IMG/VR virus record: IMGVR_UViG_3300044691_000412
Coordinates: 1-26,839 of that record
DNA length: 26,839 nucleotides
Source of the DNA: a virus
Strand: one strand, 5' to 3'
Part shown: piece after piece, positions 8,310 through 17,082 of the stretch
How the letters are laid out: the number at the start of each line of letters is the position of its first letter
Position numbering within the stretch: the first letter of the stretch is position 1
Program-made: the position numbers and the translations under genes
Notes under the pieces: model-generated
What the model was told of the DNA's origin: nothing
Seen by the model: the letters and a program-made list of their open reading frames with translations, nothing else
Databases searched by the model: none

Positions 8310-9464
8310 ATGCCTGGAGTACAAAATGTTGCGGCAGTAGGCACCAATACTAATAGGTTAGTGGGTTTACGAATCACTACTGGTGGTGACATGTTCCCAA
8401 CTCCTTTAAAAGCTGTTGTGAAACATAATAGATGGTTTCAAGCCAATACTTTTGAAGCTGTAATTGGTCTTTATGGTTCACCGTATGACTTAGAATGGTG
8501 GGGATCTATGGATAGAGTTACTGATTTTCCAATGGAAATTGAATTTGGAGTTGGTGATCCTGCTAACGGTTTTGATGGAATGACATGGCAACAGATGATG
8601 GCAGGCGTAGTTGATAAAATTGTCGTTGATACAACGAAAGGAACCGTTACCTGTCATGGACGTGATAATGTGAGTCTTTTGATTGACAAATACACTTTGA
8701 ATGCATTTCCTGATTGGACAGTTAAACAAATTTGTGATAAATTGATTTCGGATGTCGGTCTTGTTCCTGATGTTGAGGGTGGAGATACTGGAGCATTTGC
8801 CAGTGAACTTTATCGAAGAGATGCGAAATCAATAACTTCTGGTGGTCAATTTAATCATCTTATGAGTTATTGGGACATAATTTGTCTTCTTGCTTTACGA
8901 GCAAATTGTTTTGTTTACCTTGATCTTGATACACTCCATGTTAGACCAGACGATTTTGATCCAGGTATTTGGGAAGTTACAATGGATCCTCCCGATGATA
9001 AACCTCCAGTTGTGATTCTTAATCCAAGTAATACCACAAAGATTGTTTTCGAACGTGACTTAAACATAGCAAGAAATACATCGGTTATTGTTAGATCCTG
9101 GGATGCTCAAGGAAAAGGTGCATACATTGGAACTGATAAACAATCTAAAGATAAGGGTTTAAAATCACATACTATTCAACACATTCAAGCCGGCATTCAA
9201 AGTAATGAAGATGCAGATAATCGAGCCGAAGTTATCTATAATGAAGCCATTAGACATGAAAAGAAAATTCATTGGTCTGAACCAGGTGATCTTCTTTTGA
9301 CAGTATTACAACGAGTTAGTGTAGTACCTTCTGGAGCAACAGAATGGAATCAATTGTATTATTTAGAATCTATTGATCGAACAATGGATTGGAAAACAGG
9401 ATTTACAATGAAATGTATTGGAACTAATGCCGATCCTCTTTTGGCAAGTATTTTAGATTTTTAA
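8310..9464 (+). CDS. P2 gpD-like baseplate hub protein
   Basis: A 384-residue protein with ATG at 8310 preceded by AAAGGA; the ATG four bases earlier is in another frame and leads nowhere. It lies directly upstream of the spike gene, the usual place of the D/gp44/gp27-like hub that links tube and spike. Features typical of this family include an early strand-rich domain with GTVTCHGRDNVSLL, then WTVKQICDKLISDVGL, a central YWDIICLLALRANCFVYLD segment, and a later strand region (IVFERDLNIARNTSVIVRSW) ending in the repeated-strand part before GFTMKCIG. The assignment rests on order, size and general pattern; no catalytic role is expected. Confidence 0.75.
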   Translation: MPGVQNVAAVGTNTNRLVGLRITTGGDMFPTPLKAVVKHNRWFQANTFEAVIGLYGSPYDLEWWGSMDRVTDFPMEIEFGVGDPANGFDGMTWQQMMAGVVDKIVVDTTKGTVTCHGRDNVSLLIDKYTLNAFPDWTVKQICDKLISDVGLVPDVEGGDTGAFASELYRRDAKSITSGGQFNHLMSYWDIICLLALRANCFVYLDLDTLHVRPDDFDPGIWEVTMDPPDDKPPVVILNPSNTTKIVFERDLNIARNTSVIVRSWDAQGKGAYIGTDKQSKDKGLKSHTIQHIQAGIQSNEDADNRAEVIYNEAIRHEKKIHWSEPGDLLLTVLQRVSVVPSGATEWNQLYYLESIDRTMDWKTGFTMKCIGTNADPLLASILDF

Positions 9465-9475
9465 AAGGTAAAATT

Positions 9476-10216
9476 GTGACACATTATTATGATTCTCTAA
9501 AAAACATTATGACGCGTGAATCTGCTAAACAAGATCACCAAAGTGCTCAGCCGCGTTATGGAAGAGTCACAGACTATGATCCGGATTTAAATTTAGTTAA
9601 ATGCGCCATTCTTCCCGAAACAACTGAAGAAGATGATGACATTTTAACTGGTTGGTTACAAATTGTTACTCCTATGGTAGGCCCTGGTTGGGGTATAGTT
9701 TGTCCAATTGAAGTAGATGATCAAGTGATTTTACTTCCTGTATGGAATGGTGGATCTGAATACGTTGTTTTAGGTGGAACTTTTAATGATGAAGATCTTG
9801 TCGCTCAAGGCCCTAATGACATAGGTGCCGAAGATTCAACCACTCAAATTGGTGAATACCTAATCAGAAGTAAAACTGATTTCACAATGAAATTTGTGGA
9901 TCCTAATACTCTTATGATTAAGGGTGATTTTGAAAAACATGAAGTTCTTCACATTATTACAAAAGGAACAGATGTAGACATCACTGCTTCTGATTTTGTT
10001 CATGTTACTTGTGATACTGCTGTTGTAAATGCTTCGACATCGGTAACAGTCAATTCACCAGATACGATTATCAACGGACATCTTCAAGTCAATGGATCCA
10101 TAAATGCAACTGGTGATGTTACTGATAGATTAACTTCAATGGAAAACATAAGAGAGATCTTTGACATTCATATCCACGATGACAGTCCCGTGCCCATACC
10201 TCAAATGCCCAAATGA
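9476..10216 (+). CDS. P2 gpV-like baseplate spike protein
   Basis: A 246-residue protein that starts at GTG, 7 bases after AAAAGG. Residues ~25-110 form the OB-like domain typical of gpV/gp45 spikes: RYGRVTDYDPDLNLVKCAIL, then GWGIVCPIEVDDQVILLPVWNG and YVVLGGTFND. The C-terminal half is a run of short beta strands (DVDITASDFVHVTCDTAVV, VTVNSPDTIINGHLQVNGS), as expected of a trimeric beta-helix needle. It ends with IHIHDDSPVPIPQ; an HxH at the tip binds iron in known P2-type spikes, so the same is likely here. It would pierce the outer membrane during contraction. Its last 16 bases overlap the 3' end of the oppositely directed HNH gene. Confidence 0.85.
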   Translation: MTHYYDSLKNIMTRESAKQDHQSAQPRYGRVTDYDPDLNLVKCAILPETTEEDDDILTGWLQIVTPMVGPGWGIVCPIEVDDQVILLPVWNGGSEYVVLGGTFNDEDLVAQGPNDIGAEDSTTQIGEYLIRSKTDFTMKFVDPNTLMIKGDFEKHEVLHIITKGTDVDITASDFVHVTCDTAVVNASTSVTVNSPDTIINGHLQVNGSINATGDVTDRLTSMENIREIFDIHIHDDSPVPIPQMPK

Positions 10217-10812
10217 TCTGGAATAGGTCTAATTATAAGTTTACTAGGATGAAATTTACCGGTTACATTAGACCAACATTTTCCAGTTTTGATGTCTCTG
10301 ACAGTGGTTCCGTTTATGTTGAATTGTTTAGCGATGGTACTAATTTTATCAGGAGCATTGAAAATTGATAATGCTTTTTCTTTTGTTAATTTCGCATAAG
10401 GAGCTATTAACCATTTTTGACTCCCCAGCCTACGTTTATTCGCGGCATCATCCATGTTAGATTTTGGAGAAGCTTGAAATAAATGATTAGGATTAACACA
10501 GGAAGGAACATCACAAGAATGACAGATAAATTTACCATCAATTAATGGTCCATTAAAAGCACGATAACTGATACGATGAGCTGGATGAAATTTGCCATTC
10601 TCCCATAAATGTCCATAATTAAATTTAATGTTTCTTGATTCACTTGCTAAAATTTTAAAGATCCAACATTTGGACGGATCTGAATAATCGATAACATAAC
10701 TTTTAATTTTACATTGATCAGAACAAGTTCTTTGTTGCCCAAATTTAGGAATGAATACATTGTTACAAATTATACAATTTATAGGTTTATACTGTTGAGA
10801 ACCGAAGGCCAT
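10201..10812 (-). CDS. HNH homing endonuclease, free-standing
   Basis: The only clear gene on the minus strand, 203 residues. The N-terminus has a zinc-finger-like cysteine set (C13, C16, C30, C34). Residues ~79-128 form an HNH domain: HRISYRAFNG, ICHSCDVPSCVNPNHL and a following SNMDD, with H79, H98, H110 and N119 as candidate metal and catalytic residues. Residues ~141-186 look like a helix-turn-helix DNA-binding part (STIAKQFNINGTTVRDIK). CAGGAGT 7 bases before the ATG is a good ribosome binding site. It sits between the spike gene and a small unknown gene, overlapping the spike stop by 16 bases. Free-standing HNH genes inserted between phage genes usually cut the same site in related phages lacking them and so spread; that role is inferred. 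Confidence 0.85.
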   Translation of the reverse strand: MAFGSQQYKPINCIICNNVFIPKFGQQRTCSDQCKIKSYVIDYSDPSKCWIFKILASESRNIKFNYGHLWENGKFHPAHRISYRAFNGPLIDGKFICHSCDVPSCVNPNHLFQASPKSNMDDAANKRRLGSQKWLIAPYAKLTKEKALSIFNAPDKISTIAKQFNINGTTVRDIKTGKCWSNVTGKFHPSKLIIRPIPDHLGI

Positions 10813-10834
10813 TTAAATACTCCTGTAATAAATC

Positions 10835-10842
10835 TATTTATA
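10835..10842 (-). promoter_or_regulatory. TATAAATA late-promoter-like box upstream of the HNH gene
   Basis: On the minus strand the exact octamer TATAAATA lies 22 bases upstream of the HNH start codon, followed by an AGGAG ribosome binding site. The octamer is identical to the T4 late promoter consensus, and free-standing endonucleases on an opposite strand need their own promoter. In AT-rich DNA the match could be chance, and I saw no second clear example before other genes here. Confidence 0.35.
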
Positions 10843-10878
10843 CATTCATGGTAACTACCACCACCTAATAGGATTAAA

Positions 10879-11214
10879 ATGACAAATTCATTAACATTAG
10901 ATACTCAGAAATTAATAGCTGAATTTGAAGCAACGCTTTTGCCTATTGATACAACTTTATTGTTCAATAATTTAAATACATTGAATGATTCAAGTATTCA
11001 AATACTTTCTGAACAGCTTTGCACTCAACTTAAAATTTTAGATTTCACTCAAATTGCCGTTCATAGTATTCATGGTATTATGACAGATCTTGAAAAACTT
11101 ACCTATACAGGCCCAAATGGTTATGGCAAAGGACCAATTTGGTTAAAATTTAGAAATCAGGTTGTCATTCATGCTTCTATGGGATTAATACCCACAGGAA
11201 TAGTTTTAAAATAA
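10879..11214 (+). CDS. Small baseplate-cluster protein of unknown function
   Basis: A 111-residue protein I do not recognise. It starts at ATG after AATAGGAT, which resembles the binding site used before the gene at 4471. The N-terminal ~75 residues look helical (TQKLIAEFEATLLPIDTTLL, LSEQLCTQLKILD). The C-terminal ~35 residues have a Gly-rich turn (GPNGYGKGP) and a hydrophobic strand region. No signal peptide, membrane segment or catalytic motif is visible, and it lacks the short pattern of a PAAR tip protein. It lies between spike and W-like wedge genes and in the same frame as the latter, so a minor baseplate or assembly role is likely but unproven. Confidence 0.6.
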   Translation: MTNSLTLDTQKLIAEFEATLLPIDTTLLFNNLNTLNDSSIQILSEQLCTQLKILDFTQIAVHSIHGIMTDLEKLTYTGPNGYGKGPIWLKFRNQVVIHASMGLIPTGIVLK

Positions 11215-11220
11215 ATAAAG

Positions 11221-11225
11221 AGGAG
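11221..11225 (+). promoter_or_regulatory. Strong ribosome binding site (AGGAG) for an ATT-start gene
   Basis: AGGAG lies 7 bases before ATT at 11233, an ideal spacing. It is what selects 11233 among three consecutive in-frame ATT codons (11227, 11230, 11233), since no ATG, GTG or TTG is available. Confidence 0.65.
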
Positions 11226-11232
11226 AATTATT

Positions 11233-11607
11233 ATTTCAGAATTAGCTCATGTCGCAGGATCAGCGCTTCAATTTTCACCAACAGGCGGAATTTTATTATC
11301 TTCAGGTCCAAAACAAGGACAAGAAAAGATAATTCGCCGATTATTAACCAACACAGATGACCTCTTATCAGATCTTAACTATGGTGCATCAATTCCTAGG
11401 CTCATAGGATCTCCAGGAGTATTAGATTTAATCACAGCAGTTATCCGAAAACAATTAAAATTAGAACCAATTGTTCAACAAAATCCATCTCCTAGAATCG
11501 GAGTATTTGAAGATCCAGGAACTGGATTATTCATAGCAACAATTCAATACATCGATAATCTAACCTTAGAACAAAATCAAATAAAACTTCCATTAGGAAC
11601 GAAATGA
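11233..11607 (+). CDS. Baseplate wedge protein, P2 gpW / T4 gp25-like, with probable ATT start
   Basis: A 124-residue protein that ORF rules limited to ATG/GTG/TTG would miss. Read from ATT at 11233 it begins SELAHVAGSALQFSPTGG and contains the family's core: KIIRRLLTNTDDLLSDLNYG, followed by IPRLIGSPGVLDLITAVIRK and an ending of strands with IATIQYIDNLTLEQ. This is the normal length and pattern of W/gp25 wedge proteins, which nucleate the baseplate wedge with the J-like protein. Its stop overlaps the ATG of the J-like gene (ATGA), the usual W-J coupling. The frame is open back to the TAA at 11212, with no conventional start codon, so a true AUU start or a lost ATG are the two explanations. 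The product call is firm; the start is inferred. Confidence 0.8.
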   Translation: MSELAHVAGSALQFSPTGGILLSSGPKQGQEKIIRRLLTNTDDLLSDLNYGASIPRLIGSPGVLDLITAVIRKQLKLEPIVQQNPSPRIGVFEDPGTGLFIATIQYIDNLTLEQNQIKLPLGTK

Positions 11608-12800
11608 GCGCGACAATACCTCTTAATACTTCTCCATTTGTTTCAAATCTTCAACTTTCAAGTTATGATGATTTGATTAAAAGATCTGTATCAGTAGCAC
11701 AGTCTGTGTGCCCTGATCTAACAGATTTTTCTTCTGGTAGTCCTTCGCTGGCTCTTATGTCGGTGAAAGCATACTCGGATCTCTGGCTACAATGGTTGGT
11801 CTATAACACGTTCTTAAATTCAAGATTTTTTACAACTACTGGTGGTGGAGTAGATACTTGGGCAAATGACTTCGGATTTTCTCGATCTGGAGCAACCTAT
11901 GCTAACGGTTTTGTAACATTTACAAGATTCTCGGCAACCAATCAATTAGTAATACCAGTAGGCGTTATCTGTCAAACAGGAGATGGCACACAAAAATTTA
12001 TTACATTACCTGACATAGATAATGTTTATTTTGACATCACAACCCAGAGATACCTTGTTCCTCCTGGTCAATTATCAGTTTCAATCCTAGTCCAAGCCGT
12101 AAATCCAGGAATCGGGGGCAATGTTGTTCCTGGTGCAATTTCTCTTATGTATAGTTCTGTTACTGGTGTCAATAAAGTTAATAATCCATTAGCAATGGCT
12201 GGTGGCGTAGACGGAGAAGGTGATTCATCTTTTAAGTCAAGATTTGTGCCTTATTTTAATAGTCGTAGTTCTGGTACTTCATCTGCCATTGTAAATGCTA
12301 TTCTTTCTATAGGATCAAATCTCACTTATCAGGTTCTTGAAAACGCAAATGGTACCAAATTAGATCCATTGAATAATAACGTCACTATACCAAATACTCA
12401 ATTTGGTTTCTTTACTGTTTACATAGATTCTGGATCTCAGTCAATCACATCTGCAGATACTGTCCTTCAGGTTCAAAATGCAATAAATTTAGTAAGGCCA
12501 TTATCAGTTGATTTTTGGGTAACTACACCGACACTTGTTCCAATTGACATTGAATACCTTGTCAATTATCAGCCTGGTTATAATGTTGCCAATGTACGTG
12601 CAATCATTAATTCTAAAATCACCAATTATGTGAATACAATTCAACCTGGCGCGCATCTCAATTATTATACCTTAGCATCACTCATAAATGATACTCTTGG
12701 ATGTAAGAATGTTCAATTCCTTATTGTTGCTGGAGTTGAGAGTAATGTGGGCGTCGCCCCTGGTAGTATTATAAAACTTGGTAATTTGGCAGGAGTATAA
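11604..12800 (+). CDS. Baseplate wedge protein J (P2 gpJ-like)
   Basis: A 398-residue protein whose ATG overlaps the W-like stop by the ATGA arrangement. It has the Baseplate_J pattern: an N-terminal helical part (YDDLIKRSVSVAQSVCPDLT, then GSPSLALMSVKAYSDLWLQW), a domain with ANDFGFSRSGATYANGFVTF and VIPVGVICQTGDG, then GGVDGEGDSSFKSRFVPYFN where many J proteins have a G.D.E....R motif, and a C-terminal strand/helix domain with SVDFWVTTPTLVPIDIEYLV. With the W- and I-like proteins it forms the wedge ring around the spike. Confidence 0.9.
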   Translation: MSATIPLNTSPFVSNLQLSSYDDLIKRSVSVAQSVCPDLTDFSSGSPSLALMSVKAYSDLWLQWLVYNTFLNSRFFTTTGGGVDTWANDFGFSRSGATYANGFVTFTRFSATNQLVIPVGVICQTGDGTQKFITLPDIDNVYFDITTQRYLVPPGQLSVSILVQAVNPGIGGNVVPGAISLMYSSVTGVNKVNNPLAMAGGVDGEGDSSFKSRFVPYFNSRSSGTSSAIVNAILSIGSNLTYQVLENANGTKLDPLNNNVTIPNTQFGFFTVYIDSGSQSITSADTVLQVQNAINLVRPLSVDFWVTTPTLVPIDIEYLVNYQPGYNVANVRAIINSKITNYVNTIQPGAHLNYYTLASLINDTLGCKNVQFLIVAGVESNVGVAPGSIIKLGNLAGV

Positions 12801-12805
12801 TTCCA

Positions 12806-14002
12806 ATGACTCTTGTTATAACAACTCCACCAATAATTCCCGAATTATTTCCTCCAGTAGCCACTGATTCATTTTATAATGAGCCTCCAGATCGTAATTT
12901 ATTAGCTCTTTTAACATTTCCTGATCCACCTTATCTAGTAACTAATCCATCTAATACAATTAATAATGTCGGTAATTTAAGATCTCTTTTGCCACAGACT
13001 TGGTTTCCAGATGATGATCAGATCCTCGATGCCATTTTAGCAACATTCGCAGAATCTCTTGCTACAATACAGGCCAGAAATGATTGGATTTATCAACAAG
13101 ATCGAATAAAAACTGCAAACGGAATTTGGCTAGACATGTTCGCCGAGGAATTTTTCGGTGCTGGAGGAAATCCTCAAGGAAACATTTCATCAGGAGACCT
13201 TACACTTGGTGGTTGGATGTATCGTCGTCCAAATGAATTTGACGCTGCTTATAGATCAAGAATTCTTTTTGAATTAATGGCTCAAAGGATCACACGCAAG
13301 GGTCTTTATGACATGTTAACTTTTTGGTGTGGGGGGTTTACTCCTACTATTATTGAACCATGGAATCCAAATGATACTGGTTGTTGGGATGGAGTCGGAG
13401 GAATTGCCTATTATGATAGAGCTGGTTATTGGGGATCAAATGATGATCCTTGGACTACTTTTATTATTACTCAACGCAATGGTGGTATTCCGGTCCAACA
13501 ATTCAATGATGAGACACCAGCACAATTTTTAACCCATACTCCTGGTATAATTGGAACTAATCTTGTTACCAATACCAATTATTTGTATGGAGGTTATGAT
13601 TCAGGATTATTATTTTACATTGATGGTCCTATTAATGAATCACAGGTATCTGATCTTGAACTTTACGGAGTTATTAATCGAACAATTCCTGAAGGAACAA
13701 AGGCATTTGTCCATCTTAATGATTCACAACAATTACCTAATGATCCACTTACTAGAGTATTGGAACTTTTTAATTATAATTTCATACTTGATACTTCCGA
13801 ATTAGCCAGTGACACAGTTGCAATTAGTTTCATTAATCAACCTCTGGGTTATGTTAATAGTTACATGGACCTGAATCTAATTTTAGATGAATCATTAATC
13901 GCATTAGAACCAGGTGCGTCTTCTGAGAGTCAACCAATACCTGATCCATTGCCTGGCTTTGCCGATGTTAGCTTTATTTCTAATGTAAGCGCCGCGCTAT
14001 GA
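12806..14002 (+). CDS. Baseplate protein I-like (fibre-proximal wedge)
   Basis: A 398-residue protein starting at ATG with GGAG overlapping the end of the J-like gene. The N-terminal half carries I/YmfQ-like features: LRSLLPQTWFPDDDQILDAI, then helices with FAESLATIQARNDWIYQQDR, and DMFAEEFFGAGGNP with YRSRILFELMAQRITRKGLY. The C-terminal half is Asn/Asp/Pro-rich and less conserved. In P2-type phages this protein caps the wedge and receives the fibres, which fits the fibre genes that follow. Its C-terminal half is longer than a typical gpI, so it may also contact the fibre. Confidence 0.75.
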   Translation: MTLVITTPPIIPELFPPVATDSFYNEPPDRNLLALLTFPDPPYLVTNPSNTINNVGNLRSLLPQTWFPDDDQILDAILATFAESLATIQARNDWIYQQDRIKTANGIWLDMFAEEFFGAGGNPQGNISSGDLTLGGWMYRRPNEFDAAYRSRILFELMAQRITRKGLYDMLTFWCGGFTPTIIEPWNPNDTGCWDGVGGIAYYDRAGYWGSNDDPWTTFIITQRNGGIPVQQFNDETPAQFLTHTPGIIGTNLVTNTNYLYGGYDSGLLFYIDGPINESQVSDLELYGVINRTIPEGTKAFVHLNDSQQLPNDPLTRVLELFNYNFILDTSELASDTVAISFINQPLGYVNSYMDLNLILDESLIALEPGASSESQPIPDPLPGFADVSFISNVSAAL

Positions 14003-14042
14003 TTTTGATAAGTATAATAACAATTCCCCTACATTTTGCCTT

Positions 14043-14047
14043 AGGAG
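14043..14047 (+). promoter_or_regulatory. Ribosome binding site selecting a TTG start
   Basis: AGGAG lies 7 bases before TTG at 14055. No nearby in-frame ATG offers a better start for the first fibre gene. Confidence 0.7.
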
Positions 14048-14054
14048 TGCTACA

Positions 14055-16241
14055 TTGACTGATAGGATCTTAGTTTACCCAGGTTCTCAGCCAAGATCGT
14101 CTGACATCTTGCAATCTGCCAAAAATGCAATGATTGGTGATGGCTGGATTTCGCAGGCTGCTTTTGGATGTTCTGGTGGTAATCCTACAATGAAAGGATT
14201 GGCTGCTACTGCAACCAATCCTGCTAGTATGACAATCAACATTGCTCCCGGTGCAATCTTTTCTCCTGCCGTAGTTGATCTTAATCAATACTCTACACTT
14301 GGAAGTGATACCACTCATTCAGTCACTAAAATTGGTATTAATCAAAATGTAACTCCAATTGTTTTTACGGCACCACTTACTTCTGGTAATAGTCAAATCT
14401 TTCTTATTCAGGTTCAGCTTCAAGAAGTTGATACTGGAAATACAACTTTAAATTACTTTGATTCAGCAAATCCTGGTCAAGTCTATTCAGGTCCTAATAA
14501 TACAGGAATCAGTCAACCAACTCAAAGACAAGACATTTGTGCAATCACAGTTGTCGCTGGTGTTCCAGCAGGTTCTCCTGTAGCACCGACAGTTACCTTG
14601 GGATGGGTAGGCGCCTATCTTGTTACCATCCCATTTGGAACTGTAGCAATTACTCAAGGAATGATAACAGTATTTCCTGGAGCCAAATTCCTTAATTTAA
14701 GTCTTTGTGATCTACAATCTGGTGGAGGTGGAGGTGGTGGTTCTGGAACAGTAACTCAAGTCAATACTGGAACTGGATTAGTTGGTGGTCCTATTACGAC
14801 AACCGGAACAATCTCTTTAGCCAATACTTCAGTTGCTGCAGGTTCTTATACCAATGCAAATTTAACAGTCAATGCTCAAGGTCAAATCACATCAGTAGCA
14901 AATGGATCTAGTGGTAGTGGTGGTGGTTCTGGAACAGTTTTCAGTGTAACTGCAGGTGGTGGATTAACTGGTGGTACCATTACCACAAGTGGAACCATTG
15001 CCATTCAAGGAAGTAGTGCTGCTGGTGTTTGGACCAATGCTAACATTACTGTTGATGCATTTGGTCGAGTCACTGTTGCCGCTAATGGAACTGGTGGTGC
15101 TGGAACAAATTATCAGCCACAGATAGATGTTATTAATGGAACACTTACTGTCATTGAAGGTGAAATTGCCACAATTCAAGGTGAGATCACTACAATCAAT
15201 GGTCAGATTACCACACTTCAAAATAATCAGACCACGACCAATACTGCAATAAGTGTTATTCAAGGTAACATTGCCACTCTTAATTCTACAACCAGTGGTA
15301 ATAGTACTTCAATAACGACAATTAATAACACTCTTAATGGGCCACTGATTCGTTATAGATTACAGGCAACATTAAACATCAACATTGCGACAACGGGTAA
15401 TGATGTTACGGCAGCAGCCGCTATTCATGGACCAACTCCAACTCCGAGTTCTACGCCATTTTTAACCTTACAGAAAGCCTGGGACACAATTATCAATGCC
15501 TATGATGTGTCTGGTCAGACGATTAATTTCTTCATGGCAAATGGAACTTATTCTCAGGGTATAGTTCGTGCACAAGGAATCACTGGTTTAACTGATACTG
15601 GAACAGTGAACATAATTGGTAATCCAGGAAGTCCATCGAGTGTTTTGATCAATGTCAGCCAAGGTAATTGTTTTGATTTTGCTGATTTTATTACGGTTGG
15701 CCTTAATGGTATTAAAATGCAGGCCACAGTTGATTTGAACAAAGAGGCAGTAGGTGTTGTAACTGGTAATGCAATTGTTACCGATAAATGTGTTATAGAA
15801 ATGCAGAATCTTGATTTTGGAAATTGTGATAGATGGCACATAATTGCTTTCGGAGGAAGTGACGTTCATTCAGTTCATAGCACAGTAGTAGGAACTACAA
15901 TCACTAATCGAATAACCAATACAATTTCCGGTAGCGCAGTCGGGCATGTTCTTGTTCAAAACGCAGGGTTCTATTCTACCACTCAATCACAAATGTTAAT
16001 TGCTGGTAGTCCGGTTTTCAGTGGTGCAATCTATACATGTGTTGGTGGGTTGATGAATCTGTATCAAACTGAATTCAGTGGAACCCAAGGTAATGCAACC
16101 GGCCAGAGGTATTCCGTAGTTAATTATGGTACTTTAGATAATGGTGGTGTTGATCCAGATAATGGACCAACAAGCCCAAGTGGTCAGCAATTACCCGGCA
16201 GTGTCACTGGAACTACAGCTCGTGGTGGATTAGTAATTTAA
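14055..16241 (+). CDS. Tail fibre/tailspike with coiled coil and beta-helix
   Basis: A 728-residue protein, TTG start. Residues ~1-220 form a structured N-terminal part (TDRILVYPGSQPRSSDILQS, GGNPTMKGLAATATNPASMT, TINIAPGAIFSP) that probably attaches to the baseplate. A run of eight glycines at about 223-231 is followed by two repeats of the type GTVTxVxxGxGLxGGxITTxGTI (about 232-345). Residues ~355-432 show a heptad pattern (EGEIATIQGEITTINGQITT) suggesting a trimeric coiled coil. Residues ~440-728 look like a right-handed beta-helix beginning LTLQKAWDTI, seen in tailspikes and pectate-lyase folds. It probably recognises, and may cut, a surface sugar; no catalytic residues can be assigned. 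No separate chaperone gene was recognised. Confidence 0.8.
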   Translation: MTDRILVYPGSQPRSSDILQSAKNAMIGDGWISQAAFGCSGGNPTMKGLAATATNPASMTINIAPGAIFSPAVVDLNQYSTLGSDTTHSVTKIGINQNVTPIVFTAPLTSGNSQIFLIQVQLQEVDTGNTTLNYFDSANPGQVYSGPNNTGISQPTQRQDICAITVVAGVPAGSPVAPTVTLGWVGAYLVTIPFGTVAITQGMITVFPGAKFLNLSLCDLQSGGGGGGGSGTVTQVNTGTGLVGGPITTTGTISLANTSVAAGSYTNANLTVNAQGQITSVANGSSGSGGGSGTVFSVTAGGGLTGGTITTSGTIAIQGSSAAGVWTNANITVDAFGRVTVAANGTGGAGTNYQPQIDVINGTLTVIEGEIATIQGEITTINGQITTLQNNQTTTNTAISVIQGNIATLNSTTSGNSTSITTINNTLNGPLIRYRLQATLNINIATTGNDVTAAAAIHGPTPTPSSTPFLTLQKAWDTIINAYDVSGQTINFFMANGTYSQGIVRAQGITGLTDTGTVNIIGNPGSPSSVLINVSQGNCFDFADFITVGLNGIKMQATVDLNKEAVGVVTGNAIVTDKCVIEMQNLDFGNCDRWHIIAFGGSDVHSVHSTVVGTTITNRITNTISGSAVGHVLVQNAGFYSTTQSQMLIAGSPVFSGAIYTCVGGLMNLYQTEFSGTQGNATGQRYSVVNYGTLDNGGVDPDNGPTSPSGQQLPGSVTGTTARGGLVI

Positions 16242-16262
16242 TAATTTAATGGAGGTATCGCG

Positions 16263-17069
16263 GTGAGTGGATCGGGAACAGTAGGAACAGGAGGCGGTAG
16301 TTCATCAGCAACTACGACGACCACTGGTCCATTTCAACCTTTTACGGTATTGGCAGCATCTGCTCTTAATTCTGCCCTTCAGTATGGTGTGAAACTTGGA
16401 GGTACAATTGATAATACTCCGATAGGTCAAACCACACCGGCACCTGGATCATTTACTACACTTACTGCAACTACTCTTCCGGCTGGTGATAATACCACGA
16501 ATGTTGCAACGACCGCATTCGTGGCTACGGCGGTAGGTTCTGGTGGAGGAGGAGGTGGTGGAGGATCTACAACTACGGCTATTACTCAGGCTCCTGGAAA
16601 TAGTTCTACATTGATCGCAACGACGGCTTTCGTTGGTAATGCAGTCAATACAGCAGTATCAAATGATGTTGTCGGTGCTCCGTATACCGGTAGCGGCTCT
16701 AATCCAGGTTTATTCAGAGACGATGGAACCGGCGTTCCAACCACATTATCATCTTATCTTTGGTCCCCGATGAATTGGACTCCAGTAACAAATGTTTCTG
16801 TTTTGTACATTGTGCCTGTTCCTATTGTAATAGATGGGTTTCATGTAGAAGCGCCAGGAGTAACAACTGGTAATAGTTTTGCTCTCACAATTACACGTAA
16901 TGGAACCCCCATTGGTGGAACCTATACCGGAAGTGGCACAAGTACTGCTGCCATTGTAGTATCTCCGGCTGTTGCATGTGTTGCTGGTGATAGATTACTT
17001 TTTACTCCCGGCGCAATTACAGGAACGGTTACTAATGCTTATGTGCAACCGACCGGTCATCTCGGGTAA
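16263..17069 (+). CDS. Fibre-associated protein with Gly linker and beta-sandwich end
   Basis: A 268-residue protein starting at GTG after GGAGG (16251-16255). The first ~20 residues are a Gly/Ser/Thr arm. TIDNTPIGQTTPAPGSFTTL is a motif shared by many fibre proteins, and two copies of an ATTAFV-type repeat flank eight consecutive glycines at about 93-101. Residues ~160-268 look like a beta sandwich (VLYIVPVPIVIDGFHVE, LTITRNGTPIGGTYTG). It ends cleanly with GHLG just before the GIY-YIG gene, so there is no sign that it was cut by the insertion. It is probably a fibre or fibre-decorating protein; receptor unknown. Confidence 0.6.
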   Translation: MSGSGTVGTGGGSSSATTTTTGPFQPFTVLAASALNSALQYGVKLGGTIDNTPIGQTTPAPGSFTTLTATTLPAGDNTTNVATTAFVATAVGSGGGGGGGGSTTTAITQAPGNSSTLIATTAFVGNAVNTAVSNDVVGAPYTGSGSNPGLFRDDGTGVPTTLSSYLWSPMNWTPVTNVSVLYIVPVPIVIDGFHVEAPGVTTGNSFALTITRNGTPIGGTYTGSGTSTAAIVVSPAVACVAGDRLLFTPGAITGTVTNAYVQPTGHLG

Positions 17070-17082
17070 CCGAAAGACTTTT

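Noticed and set aside
13329-13805. Overlapping + strand frames inside the I-like gene
   Set aside because: They are Leu/Ile/Met-rich shadow translations of a well-supported gene, without ribosome binding sites.
14013-14018. TATAAT box in the gap before the first fibre gene
   Set aside because: No matching -35 element at the right spacing and no extended -10 TG; a chance hit in AT-rich DNA is likely.
16972-17082. N-terminal extension of the GIY-YIG protein upstream of 17083
   Set aside because: The extension overlaps the preceding fibre gene, has no nuclease features, and the fold starts naturally at the ATG at 17083.
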